Shown: positions 1 through 9,570, numbered from the stretch's first letter. The stretch is 64,000 nucleotides of DNA from Moraxella catarrhalis (GCF_001632285.1 NZ_LWAH01000016.1:372001-436000), one strand, 5' to 3'. The notes: generated from the sequence alone by a model not told the origin. Numbers and translations are program-made.

Positions 1-41
1 TGACATAATAAATCCTTGTTATATTTTTTATTTAAATTTAT

Positions 42-686
42 TTAAATTTTGGTGTGTTTTTGTAAACTCTGCCCAAGCTCAACCAATTTGCCATGGAAAA
101 AATGTCCTGTTGAAAGCACGGTAGTGGGAATTTCCCTTTCTTCGGCAAACTGTGCCAAATGCTCAGGGCTGACCAGTTCATCTTGATCGCCATAAATCAT
201 AAAAGTATGGTCAGCTTGCCAGCGTAAAGATGCCATGCCAACACGCATCACCGAAGGTGCGATGAGTGCTAAATTATGCAAATTCACATCAAAAAACTCT
301 TCATTATCCGTCATCAGACTTGCTAAGCGTGTAGCAGTATATCCACCAAAACTAAAGCCTCCCAGCCAAAGTTTGCGTGCTTTTGTATGCTTTAAAGCAT
401 AACGCAGTACTGTCAATGCATCTTCAAGCTCACCATCGCCCGTGCCTGTTTGACCAGTTGAACGCCCAACACCACGAAAGTTAAACCGTAGCACATCCAT
501 GCCACCATCACGACAAAATCGGTACATGGTGCTAACCACTTTATTATTCATCGTGCCGCCTTGGACAGGATTGGGATGGCAAAGAATCGCCAAGCCATCT
601 TTGGTCTGTCGCTCCCCCGACTGCCAAATGGCATCTACCTCTAGCACACCTGCAGGCGCATCGATCAGTAAAATCTCTTGTTTCAT
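42..686 (-). CDS. alpha/beta hydrolase, COG2945 type
   Basis: A 214-residue cytoplasmic alpha/beta hydrolase. The opening segment contains CHPNPVQGGTMNNK (residues 36-49), a signature of the small COG2945 hydrolases related to dienelactone hydrolases. The nucleophile elbow is GFSFGG with Ser112, the acid is probably Asp169 in GDQDE, and the base His195 or His198 in GHFFHG. The natural substrate is not known for this family; esterase or peptidase-like activity is an inference. The length is normal and the gene is complete. It is transcribed leftward out of the window edge, so any downstream partner is not visible. Confidence 0.85.
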   Translation of the reverse strand: MKQEILLIDAPAGVLEVDAIWQSGERQTKDGLAILCHPNPVQGGTMNNKVVSTMYRFCRDGGMDVLRFNFRGVGRSTGQTGTGDGELEDALTVLRYALKHTKARKLWLGGFSFGGYTATRLASLMTDNEEFFDVNLHNLALIAPSVMRVGMASLRWQADHTFMIYGDQDELVSPEHLAQFAEEREIPTTVLSTGHFFHGKLVELGQSLQKHTKI

Positions 687-850
687 CGTTAAAATTAGTT
701 TGGTAAATGAATCTTATTATATCATAATTTATGGTTGTGCAAAACTTAGTATGATATACAAAAAGCCCACAGTGACACAAAATACCTGACTTGAAATGCA
801 GCGATTTCTTGTTATACTGATGAAATAAATTAATCTATAATTGGGGATTT

Positions 851-1207
851 ATGATGAAAAAATTACTAGCAATTGTCGTCTTGGGCGGATTATTATCGGC
901 TTGCACCAGCACATCTACGACCGCACCTGTCATTACACGCACTGGTGGCATTCACGAAACAACAGGTTTGGGTGCAACCAAAACCAAGGCACAAGAGTCT
1001 GCCTTGGCAGCTGCCAAAAAGCAATGTGGTATCCAATCGCCCATTGTGGTATCTGATAAGATGACTTATAATGGTATTCTTAATGAACACACAGGGCGCA
1101 TGATTGAGCAAGGTGTGAGTGTTGCGGGTGCTATTTTTGGTCAATCAGCACCAAAACTTAGCCGTGATGATGATTTTGAATATGCCATAAAATTTCGCTG
1201 CCAATAA
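851..1207 (+). CDS. small lipoprotein of unknown function
   Basis: A 118-residue protein starting with two adjacent ATG codons. The N-terminus is a lipoprotein signal: Lys-Lys, a hydrophobic stretch and the lipobox LSAC, giving Cys18 as the lipidated residue. The mature part is Thr/Ala-rich and contains two further cysteines (near residue 57 and at the penultimate position), which could form a disulfide in the periplasm. I do not recognise a specific family. It stands alone, with a hairpin terminator directly downstream, and a TATAAT-like element at 835-840 could be its -10 box. The call as an envelope lipoprotein is firm; the function is unknown. Confidence 0.75.
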   Translation: MMKKLLAIVVLGGLLSACTSTSTTAPVITRTGGIHETTGLGATKTKAQESALAAAKKQCGIQSPIVVSDKMTYNGILNEHTGRMIEQGVSVAGAIFGQSAPKLSRDDDFEYAIKFRCQ

Positions 1208-1216
1208 TCAATCAAT

Positions 1217-1249
1217 AAAAAACAAACGATAGATATTCGCTTGTTTTTT
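1217..1249 (+). terminator. Rho-independent terminator of the 851-1207 lipoprotein
   Basis: Stem AAAAAACAA (1217-1225) pairs with TTGTTTTTT (1241-1249). It begins ten bases after the stop codon of the lipoprotein gene. Confidence 0.65.
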
Positions 1250-1317
1250 ATCTAGCCAGAACTTATTTGACTTAATATTCAGTCAACCAATCTACTAATC
1301 AAAAATTTTGTATAAAT

Positions 1318-1346
1318 AAAAAACAGCCATCATATGACGGCTGTTT
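1318..1346 (-). terminator. Rho-independent terminator of ndk
   Basis: Stem AAACAGCC (1321-1328) and GGCTGTTT (1339-1346). On the minus strand it is followed by a run of T, and it lies about 25 bases beyond the ndk stop codon. Confidence 0.7.
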
Positions 1347-1371
1347 CATAAGTGCTTGGACGCCTGAGCGA

Positions 1372-1803
1372 TTAGCGAGTGCGTGGATAAACTTCGTCAT
1401 CACCAAAGAAGTAAGCGATTTCTCGTTCGGCAGATGCCACAGAGTCAGAACCGTGTGCTGCATTTTCATCGATACTGACAGCAAAATCTGCACGAATGGT
1501 GCCTTGTGCCGCTTCTTGTGGATTGGTTGCACCCAAGATTTCACGGTGGGCTAAAACAGCGTTTTCACCTTCAAGCACTGACACAACGACAGGACCTGAT
1601 GTCATAAAAGACACCAAATCACCAAAGAAGCCACGCTCTTTGTGTTCAGCATAAAAACCTTCTGCATCAGCTTGAGATAGGTGCTTATATTTCATGGCAA
1701 CTGGCTTAAGCCCTGCTTTTTCAAAACGAGCGATGATATCGCCGATATGGTTTTTGCCAACTGCGTCTGGCTTGATGATAGATAAAGTGCGTTCGATAGC
1801 CAT
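1372..1803 (-). CDS. ndk: nucleoside diphosphate kinase
   Basis: This 143-residue enzyme transfers the gamma phosphate of ATP to nucleoside diphosphates through a phospho-histidine. The sequence is full length and canonical: [15 protein letters not shown] at the N-terminus, and the catalytic His117 in the NAAHGSDS motif. The start ATG at 1801-1803 gives the usual N-terminus [13 protein letters not shown]. It is monocistronic, closed by the hairpin at 1318-1346, and diverges from ychF. No unusual features. Confidence 0.97.
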   Translation of the reverse strand: MAIERTLSIIKPDAVGKNHIGDIIARFEKAGLKPVAMKYKHLSQADAEGFYAEHKERGFFGDLVSFMTSGPVVVSVLEGENAVLAHREILGATNPQEAAQGTIRADFAVSIDENAAHGSDSVASAEREIAYFFGDDEVYPRTR

Positions 1804-2046
1804 AGTTTTTCCTTATGCTAGATTAAGTGACAGTAAAATCGTGATTGATTATAACAATTTTTCCAACAACTTGCATCTTTTTAAATCAGTTTATGGTGAA
1901 ATTTTTACCGCTGGCTTATGAACTTATCAAATCATTCTAAATAAGTTGTCTGACGGTTTTAGCTTACAAATTCGTCTTTTTTGATACCTTAATTTGATAA
2001 ATTTTGGTATAATGACAAAATTTCACACAACATACGAGAATTTATT

Positions 2047-3138
2047 ATGGGTTTTAATTGTGGTATTGTCGGCTTGCCAAATGTTGGTAAATCCACCTTA
2101 TTTAATGCACTCACCAAAGCAGGTATCGCTGCTGAGAATTTTCCGTTTTGTACCAAAGACCCAAATACTGGCATTGTCCCTGTCCCAGACCCACGCTTAA
2201 AAGCACTGGCAGCTATTGTCAATCCTGAACGCACCATTCCAACCAGTATGGAGTTTGTAGATATTGCAGGTCTTGTGGCAGGCGCTTCTAAAGGCGAGGG
2301 TATGGGCAACCAATTTTTAGCCAATATCCGTGAAACTGACGCCATCGCCCATGTGGTACGCTGTTTTGATGATGACAATGTTATCCATGTTGATGGGCAG
2401 GTCAATCCGTTATCTGATATTGAAACCATCAATACAGAGCTTGCTTTAGCGGATTTGGAGGCGGTCACTCGTGCCATTACAAACTTAAATAAAAAAGCCA
2501 AAGGCGGTGATAAAGATGCTCAAGCTGCTCTAGGGGTCTTCCAAAAAATTGAACCTTTACTTGCTGATGGCAAGCCTGCGCGGTTGGCGGACTTAGATGC
2601 CGATGAAAAAAAGCTGATTAAAAGCTATGGTCTTATCACCTTAAAACCCGTCATGTATATTGCGAATGTGGCAGAAGATGGATTTGACAATAATCCACAT
2701 TTAGATGCGGTGCGTGAATTTGCTAACAATGAAGACGCCATCGTGGTTGCCTTATGTAATCAAATTGAAGCTGAAATCGCCCAGCTTGATGAAGAAGAAA
2801 AAGCAGAGTTTTTGGAGGGCATGGGCATGAGTGAAGCAGGTCTTGACCGTGTCATTCGTGCAGGCTATGAATTATTAAACCTACAAACTTACTTTACTGC
2901 AGGCGTCAAAGAGGTGCGTGCTTGGACAGTACCTGTCGGAGCAACCGCTCCAGAAGCTGCTGGCGTGATTCATACTGACTTTGAGCGTGGCTTTATTCGT
3001 GCTGAAGTTATCGGCTATGATGATTTTATTGAATACGGCGGTGAAAAAGGTGCCGCTGCCGCTGGTAAGTCTCGTTTAGAAGGCAAAACCTATATTGTTC
3101 AAGATGGCGATGTGATGCATTTTAGATTTAATGTATAA
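2047..3138 (+). CDS. ychF: redox-regulated ATPase YchF (Obg/OLA1 family)
   Basis: A 363-residue P-loop NTPase of the YchF/OLA1 family, which binds ribosomes and prefers ATP to GTP. The Walker A is GLPNVGKST at residues 9-17. The switch region [20 protein letters not shown] follows, and the usual G4 motif NKxD is replaced by an NVAE-type sequence, as expected for this ATP-preferring branch. The C-terminal TGS-like domain ends in [20 protein letters not shown]...DVMHFRFNV, also typical. The gene is single and is closed by a strong hairpin (3157-3185). Confidence 0.96.
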   Translation: MGFNCGIVGLPNVGKSTLFNALTKAGIAAENFPFCTKDPNTGIVPVPDPRLKALAAIVNPERTIPTSMEFVDIAGLVAGASKGEGMGNQFLANIRETDAIAHVVRCFDDDNVIHVDGQVNPLSDIETINTELALADLEAVTRAITNLNKKAKGGDKDAQAALGVFQKIEPLLADGKPARLADLDADEKKLIKSYGLITLKPVMYIANVAEDGFDNNPHLDAVREFANNEDAIVVALCNQIEAEIAQLDEEEKAEFLEGMGMSEAGLDRVIRAGYELLNLQTYFTAGVKEVRAWTVPVGATAPEAAGVIHTDFERGFIRAEVIGYDDFIEYGGEKGAAAAGKSRLEGKTYIVQDGDVMHFRFNV

Positions 3139-3156
3139 TCAATATGTCAAATTGTG

Positions 3157-3185
3157 TCAGCCAAGTTATGCTTGGCTGATTTTAT
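3157..3185 (+). terminator. terminator of ychF
   Basis: Perfect 9-bp stem TCAGCCAAG (3157-3165) / CTTGGCTGA (3171-3179) with a 5-nt loop, followed by TTTTA, 18 bases after the ychF stop. Confidence 0.8.
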
Positions 3186-3282
3186 TAATGGGTGGCATTA
3201 AGTCCCTCAATATCTCATAAAAATTTTGACTTGATTTGAAATTGTTGGTTGGTTTTGCTATATTATCATGGTCAATATTTTT

Positions 3283-3295
3283 AATGATACTCATT
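3283..3295. promoter_or_regulatory. Fur-like box upstream of the His-rich lipoprotein
   Basis: AATGATACTCATT is an interrupted palindrome that differs by one base from the core AATGATAATCATT of the Fur consensus. It lies 18 bases upstream of the ATG at 3314, so it would overlap the transcript start. Assignment to Fur rather than Zur is inferred from the consensus only. Confidence 0.45.
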
Positions 3296-3313
3296 TCGTT
3301 TTAAAGGATAACT

Positions 3314-3787
3314 ATGAACCAAAAATTACTTTTAGCTTCTGTGGTGGCAGCTTTGACTTTGACCGCTTGTAGCAAGCCTGCCGATGAGTCCAGCCAAGCA
3401 AATCCCTCAGCTGAGCAAGTTGCCAATCCTGCCACACCAGATATTACAGCAGAGCATGCAACCATGCAAGACGAGCATACTCACGCACATGAGCATCATG
3501 ATGACCATGCAGGTCATATGCACATCCACACTGATGGCGATGCGTATCAATGTGGCGATCAGACAGTTCATATTGTCGTTCATAATCATGAAGGTGAAAT
3601 TGAAGCTCACCTAAATCATGATGGTATTGAGTATGATTTTAATCAAGATCCCAGTAATAAAAATCAATACACCAGCAATCATGGATTTGCTGATAACCAA
3701 AAAACCATACTCACCATTGATGGTAACAAGGCTGTCGTAACTGGTGATACCAATCAAGTGTTGCTTGACTGCGTCAAAGCCAGTTAA
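3314..3787 (+). CDS. His-rich lipoprotein with MliC-like C-terminal domain
   Basis: A 157-residue lipoprotein. The signal peptide ends in the lipobox LTAC (Cys19). Residues about 45-75 form a histidine-rich segment (repeated H-x-H and HH pairs with Asp/Glu), which is a plausible Zn, Ni or Cu binding tract. The C-terminal part, from YQCGD to a final LLDC, has the two bracketing cysteines and the D-G-x-x-Y/F spacing seen in MliC/PliC lysozyme inhibitors; this resemblance is my inference. A Fur-like box precedes the gene and a 10-bp terminator follows it. It could be a periplasmic metal chaperone, a lysozyme inhibitor or both. Confidence 0.7.
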   Translation: MNQKLLLASVVAALTLTACSKPADESSQANPSAEQVANPATPDITAEHATMQDEHTHAHEHHDDHAGHMHIHTDGDAYQCGDQTVHIVVHNHEGEIEAHLNHDGIEYDFNQDPSNKNQYTSNHGFADNQKTILTIDGNKAVVTGDTNQVLLDCVKAS

Positions 3788-3820
3788 TCGGCCATTTTAA
3801 TACTTAATATAAATCATTTT

Positions 3821-3855
3821 AAATCACTCACTGCTTTAAATGAGTGATTTTTATT
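3821..3855 (+). terminator. terminator after the His-rich lipoprotein
   Basis: Perfect 10-bp stem AAATCACTCA (3821-3830) / TGAGTGATTT (3841-3850), followed by TTTATTT. Confidence 0.8.
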
Positions 3856-4005
3856 TATGATCTTAAAATCATCACCATAATACATATTAAAAGCATTGAT
3901 TTTAAAAATTTCAGCAAGCTTTTTTGAATGACTTGCAACTGGCAAGGTTTTTATCCATAATATACAGTTATTCACTCAACCTTTAAGTTTATCACTGGAC
4001 GAACT

Positions 4006-4722
4006 ATGAGCATCGCAAGAACAACCAACCGTGAACAAAAAAAGCGTCAAACTCGCCAAGCATTTTTTAATGCCGTGCTTGATTTATGTATGAGCGGTCA
4101 AGGTTATAGCTCAGTTAGCTTGCGTCAGGTAACACGAGAGGTTGGTGTTGTGCCAACCGCCTTTTATCGCCATTTTGATGACATGGAAAGTCTTGGTAAA
4201 GCATTGGTTGAAGATGAACTTGGTGGTGCACTTGCCACGCTCAGAGAGCATATGCAACTTGGGCGTAAACGCAGTTTTGACCGCCAAATTGCCAAAAGTG
4301 TTCAGCTCTTTTTTAAGGCAGTCGATGCCCAGCCTCGCTATTGGCAATTTATCGCCAGTGAACGGTTTGGTGGCTCAGAAGCGGTTCGCCGTGCCATCAA
4401 TGAACAAATCAATACCTTTGCCAAAATTATGAGTGCTGATTTGGTATTACAGCCTGCTTTTGAGCATATCAATAGCTATGACCGTTATTTATTAGCAGAA
4501 ACGGGTGTGAATTTGTCTTTTTCATGGATTATTGAGTGGCTGGATTTGACGCATATGCCGATTTTTTTGGATGAAGAAGAACGATTATCAACTTGTGAGC
4601 TGGACACCAAAAAACAGCAAATGTTGCACCGCTGCACACGCCAAATGCAAATGGTGCTGTATGGTGCTTATAACTGGAAATCCAGCGAAGAAACTTTATT
4701 GGATGAACCTGCCAATATATAA
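4006..4722 (+). CDS. fabR: TetR-family regulator, FabR-like
   Basis: A 238-residue TetR-type repressor. The N-terminal DNA-binding domain (residues about 10-60) contains YSSVSLRQVTREVGVVPTAFYRHF, very close in form to FabR, the repressor of unsaturated fatty acid synthesis genes that senses acyl-ACP/CoA pools. The C-terminal ligand domain continues to residue 238, in the FabR size range. It is transcribed alone; xthA starts 54 bases downstream. The symbol is given by motif similarity; a different FabR-like paralogue is possible. Confidence 0.75.
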   Translation: MSIARTTNREQKKRQTRQAFFNAVLDLCMSGQGYSSVSLRQVTREVGVVPTAFYRHFDDMESLGKALVEDELGGALATLREHMQLGRKRSFDRQIAKSVQLFFKAVDAQPRYWQFIASERFGGSEAVRRAINEQINTFAKIMSADLVLQPAFEHINSYDRYLLAETGVNLSFSWIIEWLDLTHMPIFLDEEERLSTCELDTKKQQMLHRCTRQMQMVLYGAYNWKSSEETLLDEPANI

Positions 4723-4723
4723 C

Positions 4724-4740
4724 ACCCCACTTAGGTGGGT
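4724..4740 (+). terminator. weak hairpin between fabR-like gene and xthA
   Basis: CCCAC TTAG GTGGG directly after the fabR-like stop codon, with only a short T-poor tail. It may be a weak or partial terminator. It overlaps a GTG that could otherwise be read as an earlier xthA start. Confidence 0.35.
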
Positions 4741-4776
4741 ATCTTGTCCTTATTAATCCTGATATTAAGTACGACT

Positions 4777-5787
4777 ATGACCCAAAAAGTTCGCAATACG
4801 CCAAAATCTATTCTCAATAATAGCCAGACTAGGTCTCAAATCAATCCAAAAGAAGATACATTAGGTACTATCTTGCCCAAACAAGCTGCCACTTTGACCA
4901 CCAAAAGTATGCAAAAAACACCCAAATCTCAGGTTGTCGCTGTTAAGCCAAATGACATCGTACCATCCAAGTCAATCTATCAAACTGCCAATCAAGTGCT
5001 TCGTGTCGTTTCTATTAATGTCAATGGCTTGCGTGCGGCTGAAAAAAAAGGATTCTTTGAGTGGCTGGCTGTCAGCAATGCCGATGTGGTCTGTATCCAA
5101 GAATCACGCATCACTCATGAACAATGGACGGATAAATTTCGCCCAAAGGGCTGGCATACGCATCTATTTGCTGCCCAAAAAGCAGGCTATGCTGGCGTTG
5201 CTATTTATAGCCGCCTACCTTTTGTGTCGGTGGTAGATGGCTTGGGCTTTGATCTTGCCGACAGTCAAGGACGATTTATCTGTGCACAGTTTGATTTGTC
5301 CGCCCAAGGCATCGACCATCCAGTGTATATTGCTTCTTTATACCTACCTTCTGGCTCATCAGGCGAAGAAGCTCAAGCCAGAAAAGATCTTTTTTTAGAA
5401 AAATACCGCCACATTCTTAAACAGTGGCGAGATGAGAATAAATCACTCATCGTCTGCGGTGATTATAATATTGTGCATAAACGCATTGACATCAAAAACT
5501 GGTCGGGTAATCAAAAAGCATCAGGCTGCCTGCCACATGAGCGAGCTTGGCTTGATCACATCTATGACGAACTTGGCTATGTTGATACATTCAGAGTGGT
5601 TCGCAAGGATACCGATATTTATTCTTGGTGGTCAAATCGTGGTCAAGCCCGTGCCAAAAATGTGGGGTGGCGTATCGATTATCACGCCTGCTCACCTGAT
5701 TGGAAAAAACGCACCTTGAATGCTTGGGTCTATAAAGATTCTTGGTTTAGCGACCATGCACCTGTTATTATTGATTATCAATTATAA
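4777..5787 (+). CDS. xthA: exodeoxyribonuclease III family AP endonuclease
   Basis: Exonuclease III/AP endonuclease of the EEP superfamily, which repairs abasic sites and trims 3' ends. The catalytic core is complete: NVNGLRAAEKKGFFEWL, VVCIQESR (metal-binding Glu), CGDYNIVH (Asp/Asn), WRIDYHACS and the terminal SDHAPV with the Asp-His pair. I choose the ATG at 4777 (336 aa) over a GTG at 4735 that sits in the preceding hairpin. The protein carries an N-terminal extension of about 75 Lys/Thr/Ser-rich residues not found in standard 260-270 residue ExoIII; it looks disordered. Confidence 0.9.
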   Translation: MTQKVRNTPKSILNNSQTRSQINPKEDTLGTILPKQAATLTTKSMQKTPKSQVVAVKPNDIVPSKSIYQTANQVLRVVSINVNGLRAAEKKGFFEWLAVSNADVVCIQESRITHEQWTDKFRPKGWHTHLFAAQKAGYAGVAIYSRLPFVSVVDGLGFDLADSQGRFICAQFDLSAQGIDHPVYIASLYLPSGSSGEEAQARKDLFLEKYRHILKQWRDENKSLIVCGDYNIVHKRIDIKNWSGNQKASGCLPHERAWLDHIYDELGYVDTFRVVRKDTDIYSWWSNRGQARAKNVGWRIDYHACSPDWKKRTLNAWVYKDSWFSDHAPVIIDYQL

Positions 5788-6188
5788 AGTTATTTAGGGT
5801 GCTATGACTGCTATTTTACGCTCTAAATGACATCGTATTCATGCTCACATCGCCAAATCCCAAGATAGCAAAATACGATAAAAAATATCCATACCCTACC
5901 CCCAATCAAAAAGCAGATTATCTTTATTGTAGATTTTAAGTCATTAATTTTTGGCATTGAATTTTTAAAATTGAACAATTATTATTTTCATTTAAAATTG
6001 TAGCCATTATGTAAAATTTTAGGTAAAATATAACATACTTTTTATTTTTATCTGTAAATAAAAAATTCATAACATAGATAACCCAAGCCTAAATCTTGAT
6101 TGGTTTACCTTTCTTCTTAGACAGACGCTTAAGCCATTTTTGGCATACGGCTGCTGTTGGCTTAAAATTATGCAAACAAGGAGTGAGC
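5788..6188. other. AT-rich intergenic region upstream of lctP
   Basis: About 400 bases with no convincing gene. It becomes very AT-rich between 5940 and 6080. It presumably carries the promoter of the lactate permease gene. I see no clear operator or riboswitch. Confidence 0.5.
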
Positions 6189-7943
6189 ATGCTTACCTTT
6201 TTGGCGATAGTGCCGATTATTATTGTCTTTTTATTATTGGTGGTGATGCGACTACCCGCTAAATATGCCATGAGCTTGGCGTACCTTGCAACGGCTGCTT
6301 TGTCATATTTTGTTTGGCAAACCAGCGGTAACCAAGTTGCTGCTGCAACCATCCATGGCGTACTGACTGCGGTGAATGTTTTATTCATCGTTTTTTCTGC
6401 CATTTTGATTTTAAATACCTTAAAATACAGCGGTGCAATTAATGCCATTCGTCAAGGCTTTATGGATATCTCTCCAGACCGCCGAGTTCAAATGATTATC
6501 GTGGCATGGCTATTTGGCTGTTTAATCGAAGGCTCAACAGGCTGGGGTACGCCTTCGGCGGTGGCAGCACCGCTCCTGCTTGCGTTGGGGTTTCCTGCGA
6601 TGGCGTGTGTGATGGCAGTTTTAATCATTCAGTCCACACCTGTATCTTATGGTGCCGTTGGTACGCCACTTTTGATTGGTGTCAATTCAGGTCTTGAAAA
6701 TAAAGACGACCTTGCTCAAGCACTGGCAAATATTGGTATGGATTTACCTGCCTATATTTTCAATATCTCAGGCAATGTGGGCATGATTCATGGTATGGTC
6801 GGATTTTTAATTCCGTTAATATTGTGCGGATTTTTGACACTATTTTTTGGTCAAAAACGCTCATTTACCGAAGGTCTAAAAGTGGCACCCTTTGCGATTT
6901 TTGCAGGCTTGGCGTTTACCATTCCTTATGCCTTGACCGCTAAGTTTATCGGCCCTGAGCTGCCATCTATTGTGGGAGCGGTCGTTGGCTTATCCTTGGT
7001 TATTCCTGCTGCCAAGCGTGGGTTTTTAACCCCAAAACAAACCTTTGACTTTGGTCCACGAGAAAGCTGGGAGAAAGAATGGGTCAGTGAATTTACCATC
7101 ACCGATTCAACCAGCGATATCTCTCCAAAATTTTCGGTCATACGTGCGTTTTCACCCTATCTACTCATCATTACCATTTTAATCATCACACGGACGATTG
7201 CACCATTAAAGGCATGGCTCACCAGTGATGCGGTTTCTATCGTTTTTGCCAACATTTTGGGCACAAATATCACCAATAAAACCCAGTTGCTTTATTCTCC
7301 TGGTGGCGTGCTTTTATTGGTGTCAATTTTGTGTATTTTTATTTTTGGCATGAAAGGCAATATGGTCAAAAAAAGCTGGTCAGAGTCAGGCAAAACCATG
7401 CTCGCTGCTGCACCTGCGTTACTATTTTCGGTGCCGATGGTGCAGGTATTTATCAATTCAGGCACATCGCCAGATGCTGCTGTACAGATTCTTGCCATGC
7501 CAAAAGTATTGGCCACCTCAGCAGCACAAGCATTTGAGGGCATGTGGCCTTTGGTTTCACCTTGGATTGGTAGTCTTGGCGCGTTTATTGCTGGCTCTAA
7601 CACGGTTTCTAACATGATGTTTTCGCATTTTCAATGGGGGACAGCAACCCAAATCGGCTTAGGTGTTATGGATGCCGCTAAAGTTGTTTCCTTGCAAGCG
7701 GTGGGCGGTGCAGCGGGCAATATGATATCGGTTCATAATGTTGTTGCGGCATGTGCTGTTGTTGGTTTGGTCAATCGTGAAGGTTATGTCATTCGTAAAA
7801 CTTTAATTGCCATGTCCTATTATGTGATTCAAGCAGGTTTAATTGGTATGGCGATTATATTTAACCCAACTTATTGGGTGGGTGCTGTCATCTGGCCAAT
7901 ATTGTTCTTATTTATCATGAGCAAGGTGGGTAATAAAGCCTAG
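6189..7943 (+). CDS. lctP: L-lactate permease
   Basis: A 584-residue inner-membrane lactate/H+ symporter of the LctP (LldP/GlcA) family, with about 12-14 hydrophobic segments. Family hallmarks are visible: WLFGCLIEGSTGWGTPSAVAAPLL and QSTPVSYGAVGTPLLIGV near residues 105-165, and SLGAFIAGSNTVSNMMFS with VGGAAGNMISVHN near the C-terminus. An in-frame TTG at 6096 would add 31 residues, but the ATG at 6189 has a good ribosome binding site (AAGGAG at 6178) and gives a natural membrane N-terminus. It lies upstream of lldD, so the pair imports and oxidises L-lactate. Confidence 0.95.
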   Translation: MLTFLAIVPIIIVFLLLVVMRLPAKYAMSLAYLATAALSYFVWQTSGNQVAAATIHGVLTAVNVLFIVFSAILILNTLKYSGAINAIRQGFMDISPDRRVQMIIVAWLFGCLIEGSTGWGTPSAVAAPLLLALGFPAMACVMAVLIIQSTPVSYGAVGTPLLIGVNSGLENKDDLAQALANIGMDLPAYIFNISGNVGMIHGMVGFLIPLILCGFLTLFFGQKRSFTEGLKVAPFAIFAGLAFTIPYALTAKFIGPELPSIVGAVVGLSLVIPAAKRGFLTPKQTFDFGPRESWEKEWVSEFTITDSTSDISPKFSVIRAFSPYLLIITILIITRTIAPLKAWLTSDAVSIVFANILGTNITNKTQLLYSPGGVLLLVSILCIFIFGMKGNMVKKSWSESGKTMLAAAPALLFSVPMVQVFINSGTSPDAAVQILAMPKVLATSAAQAFEGMWPLVSPWIGSLGAFIAGSNTVSNMMFSHFQWGTATQIGLGVMDAAKVVSLQAVGGAAGNMISVHNVVAACAVVGLVNREGYVIRKTLIAMSYYVIQAGLIGMAIIFNPTYWVGAVIWPILFLFIMSKVGNKA

Positions 7944-7980
7944 CATGCCCCCAAAGACAACATTTTACCACTCATTAAAC

Positions 7981-8008
7981 TAACCCAATCTTAAGGTTGG
8001 GTTATTTA
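7981..8008 (+). terminator. terminator between lctP and lldD
   Basis: Stem TAACCCAA (7981-7988) / TTGGGTTA (7997-8004) with T-rich tail. It implies that lldD has its own promoter or is reached by read-through. Confidence 0.6.
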
Positions 8009-8157
8009 TGCCATCTAAGCCAAAAATAAGCATTTGATTTTAGTTTTTACTTGCCGATTTAAGATAAAACCAAGTAAAATACCCATTGATGGCTAAAAAT
8101 TACCCAAAAACATGATATCAACGATTAAATACTCAAAAAATTAAGCGAGAAATTACC

Positions 8158-9366
8158 ATGGCTGATTTAAGTAAAATTACCGAAATTGAAGATTTGCGTC
8201 GTATCGCTGAGCGTAAAGTACCACGAATGTTCTATGATTATGTGGATTCAGGTTCATGGACACAAACCACTTACCGTAATAATGAAACGGACTTTGATCG
8301 CATTAAGTTGCGTCAGCGTGTCCTTGTCGATATGGATAATCGATCGCTTGCCACACAAATGATTGGTCAAGATGTCAGTATGCCTGTGGCAATCGCACCG
8401 ACTGGATTTACTGGCATGATGTGGGCAGATGGAGAGATTCACGCAGCGCGTGCCGCTGAGAAATTTGGTATTCCATTTTCACTATCTACCATGTCGATTT
8501 GCTCGATCGAAGATGTTGCCGAAAATACCACCAAACCATTTTGGTTTCAGCTGTATGTCATGCGTGATAAAGAATTTATGGAAAATCTAATCAAGCGTGC
8601 CAAGGCTGCAAATTGTTCAGCACTGATTTTAACGGCGGATTTACAAGTCTTAGGTCAGCGTCATAAAGACATTAAAAATGGACTATCAGCACCCCCAAAA
8701 CCGACACTAAAAAATATCTTAAACTTAATGACCAAGCCTGAATGGTGCTACAATATGCTTGGCACAAAACGCCATACTTTCAGAAATATCGCAGGTCATG
8801 CCAAAAATGTGTCTGATCTATCCAGTTTATCAGCTTGGACAGCAGAGCAATTTGACCCTGGTCTTAGCTGGGATGATGTGGCACGCATTAAAGATATGTG
8901 GGGCGGTCCTTTGATTTTAAAGGGCATTATGGAACCTGAAGATGCCATCATGGCAGCACGCTTTGGTGCTGATGCGATGGTAATTTCAAACCATGGGGGT
9001 CGTCAGCTTGATGGTGCGCCAAGCTCTATTGCTTCTTTGACTGACTGCGTACAGGCATCTCAAGCTGAAAATTCTAACTGTGAAGTTTGGCTAGATAGTG
9101 GTATTCGCTCGGGTCAAGATGTACTAAAAGCCATCGCCTTGGGGGCAAAAGGTACGATGATTGGGCGTTCATTTTTGTACGGCTTGGGTGCTTATGGTGA
9201 AGATGGTGTGCGTCGTGCGCTGGAGATTATCTATAAAGAATGTGATGTCACGATGGCATTTTGTGGTCATACCAATATCAGTACGGTAAATTCTGATATT
9301 TTGGTCAAGGGTACTTATGAGCATCTCAAAGCCAATCAGCCACACATCACGCCAATTCGCTGGTAA
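8158..9366 (+). CDS. lldD: FMN-dependent L-lactate dehydrogenase
   Basis: A 402-residue quinone-linked L-lactate dehydrogenase of the FMN alpha-hydroxy acid dehydrogenase family. Seen in the sequence: PRMFYDYVDSGSWTQTTYR near the N-terminus, the flavin-binding PVAIAPTGFTGMMW, FQLYVMRDKEF, and the catalytic His279 in VISNHGGRQLDGAPSS, followed by DSGIRSGQDVLKAIALGAKGTMIGRSFLYGLGAYG for phosphate binding. It oxidises lactate to pyruvate at the membrane and follows the lactate permease gene. A bidirectional terminator closes it. Confidence 0.96.
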   Translation: MADLSKITEIEDLRRIAERKVPRMFYDYVDSGSWTQTTYRNNETDFDRIKLRQRVLVDMDNRSLATQMIGQDVSMPVAIAPTGFTGMMWADGEIHAARAAEKFGIPFSLSTMSICSIEDVAENTTKPFWFQLYVMRDKEFMENLIKRAKAANCSALILTADLQVLGQRHKDIKNGLSAPPKPTLKNILNLMTKPEWCYNMLGTKRHTFRNIAGHAKNVSDLSSLSAWTAEQFDPGLSWDDVARIKDMWGGPLILKGIMEPEDAIMAARFGADAMVISNHGGRQLDGAPSSIASLTDCVQASQAENSNCEVWLDSGIRSGQDVLKAIALGAKGTMIGRSFLYGLGAYGEDGVRRALEIIYKECDVTMAFCGHTNISTVNSDILVKGTYEHLKANQPHITPIRW

Positions 9367-9421
9367 AATTCAATAAAAAGTAAGTTTACTAAGCTAATAA
9401 AACCTACCAAGAATTAGTATC

Positions 9422-9464
9422 AAAAAAGGCTTTGGCTCATAGATTATTAGCCAAAGCCTTTTTT
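9422..9464. terminator. bidirectional terminator between lldD and holB
   Basis: Perfect 16-bp inverted repeat AAAAAAGGCTTTGGCT (9422-9437) / AGCCAAAGCCTTTTTT (9449-9464). It serves the convergent genes on both sides. Confidence 0.9.
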
Positions 9465-9570
9465 ATTCTATCATAACACTACGATCAAATTTTCAATCAT
9501 TCACCGACAAGTATTTTAAAATTTAGATCGCCAATCATCGACCCATAACTTGTATTAATGGTGGTGATTG

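Noticed and set aside
4735..4776. Earlier GTG start for xthA
   Set aside because: It lies in a hairpin right after the preceding gene and has no ribosome binding site; the ATG at 4777 is more natural.
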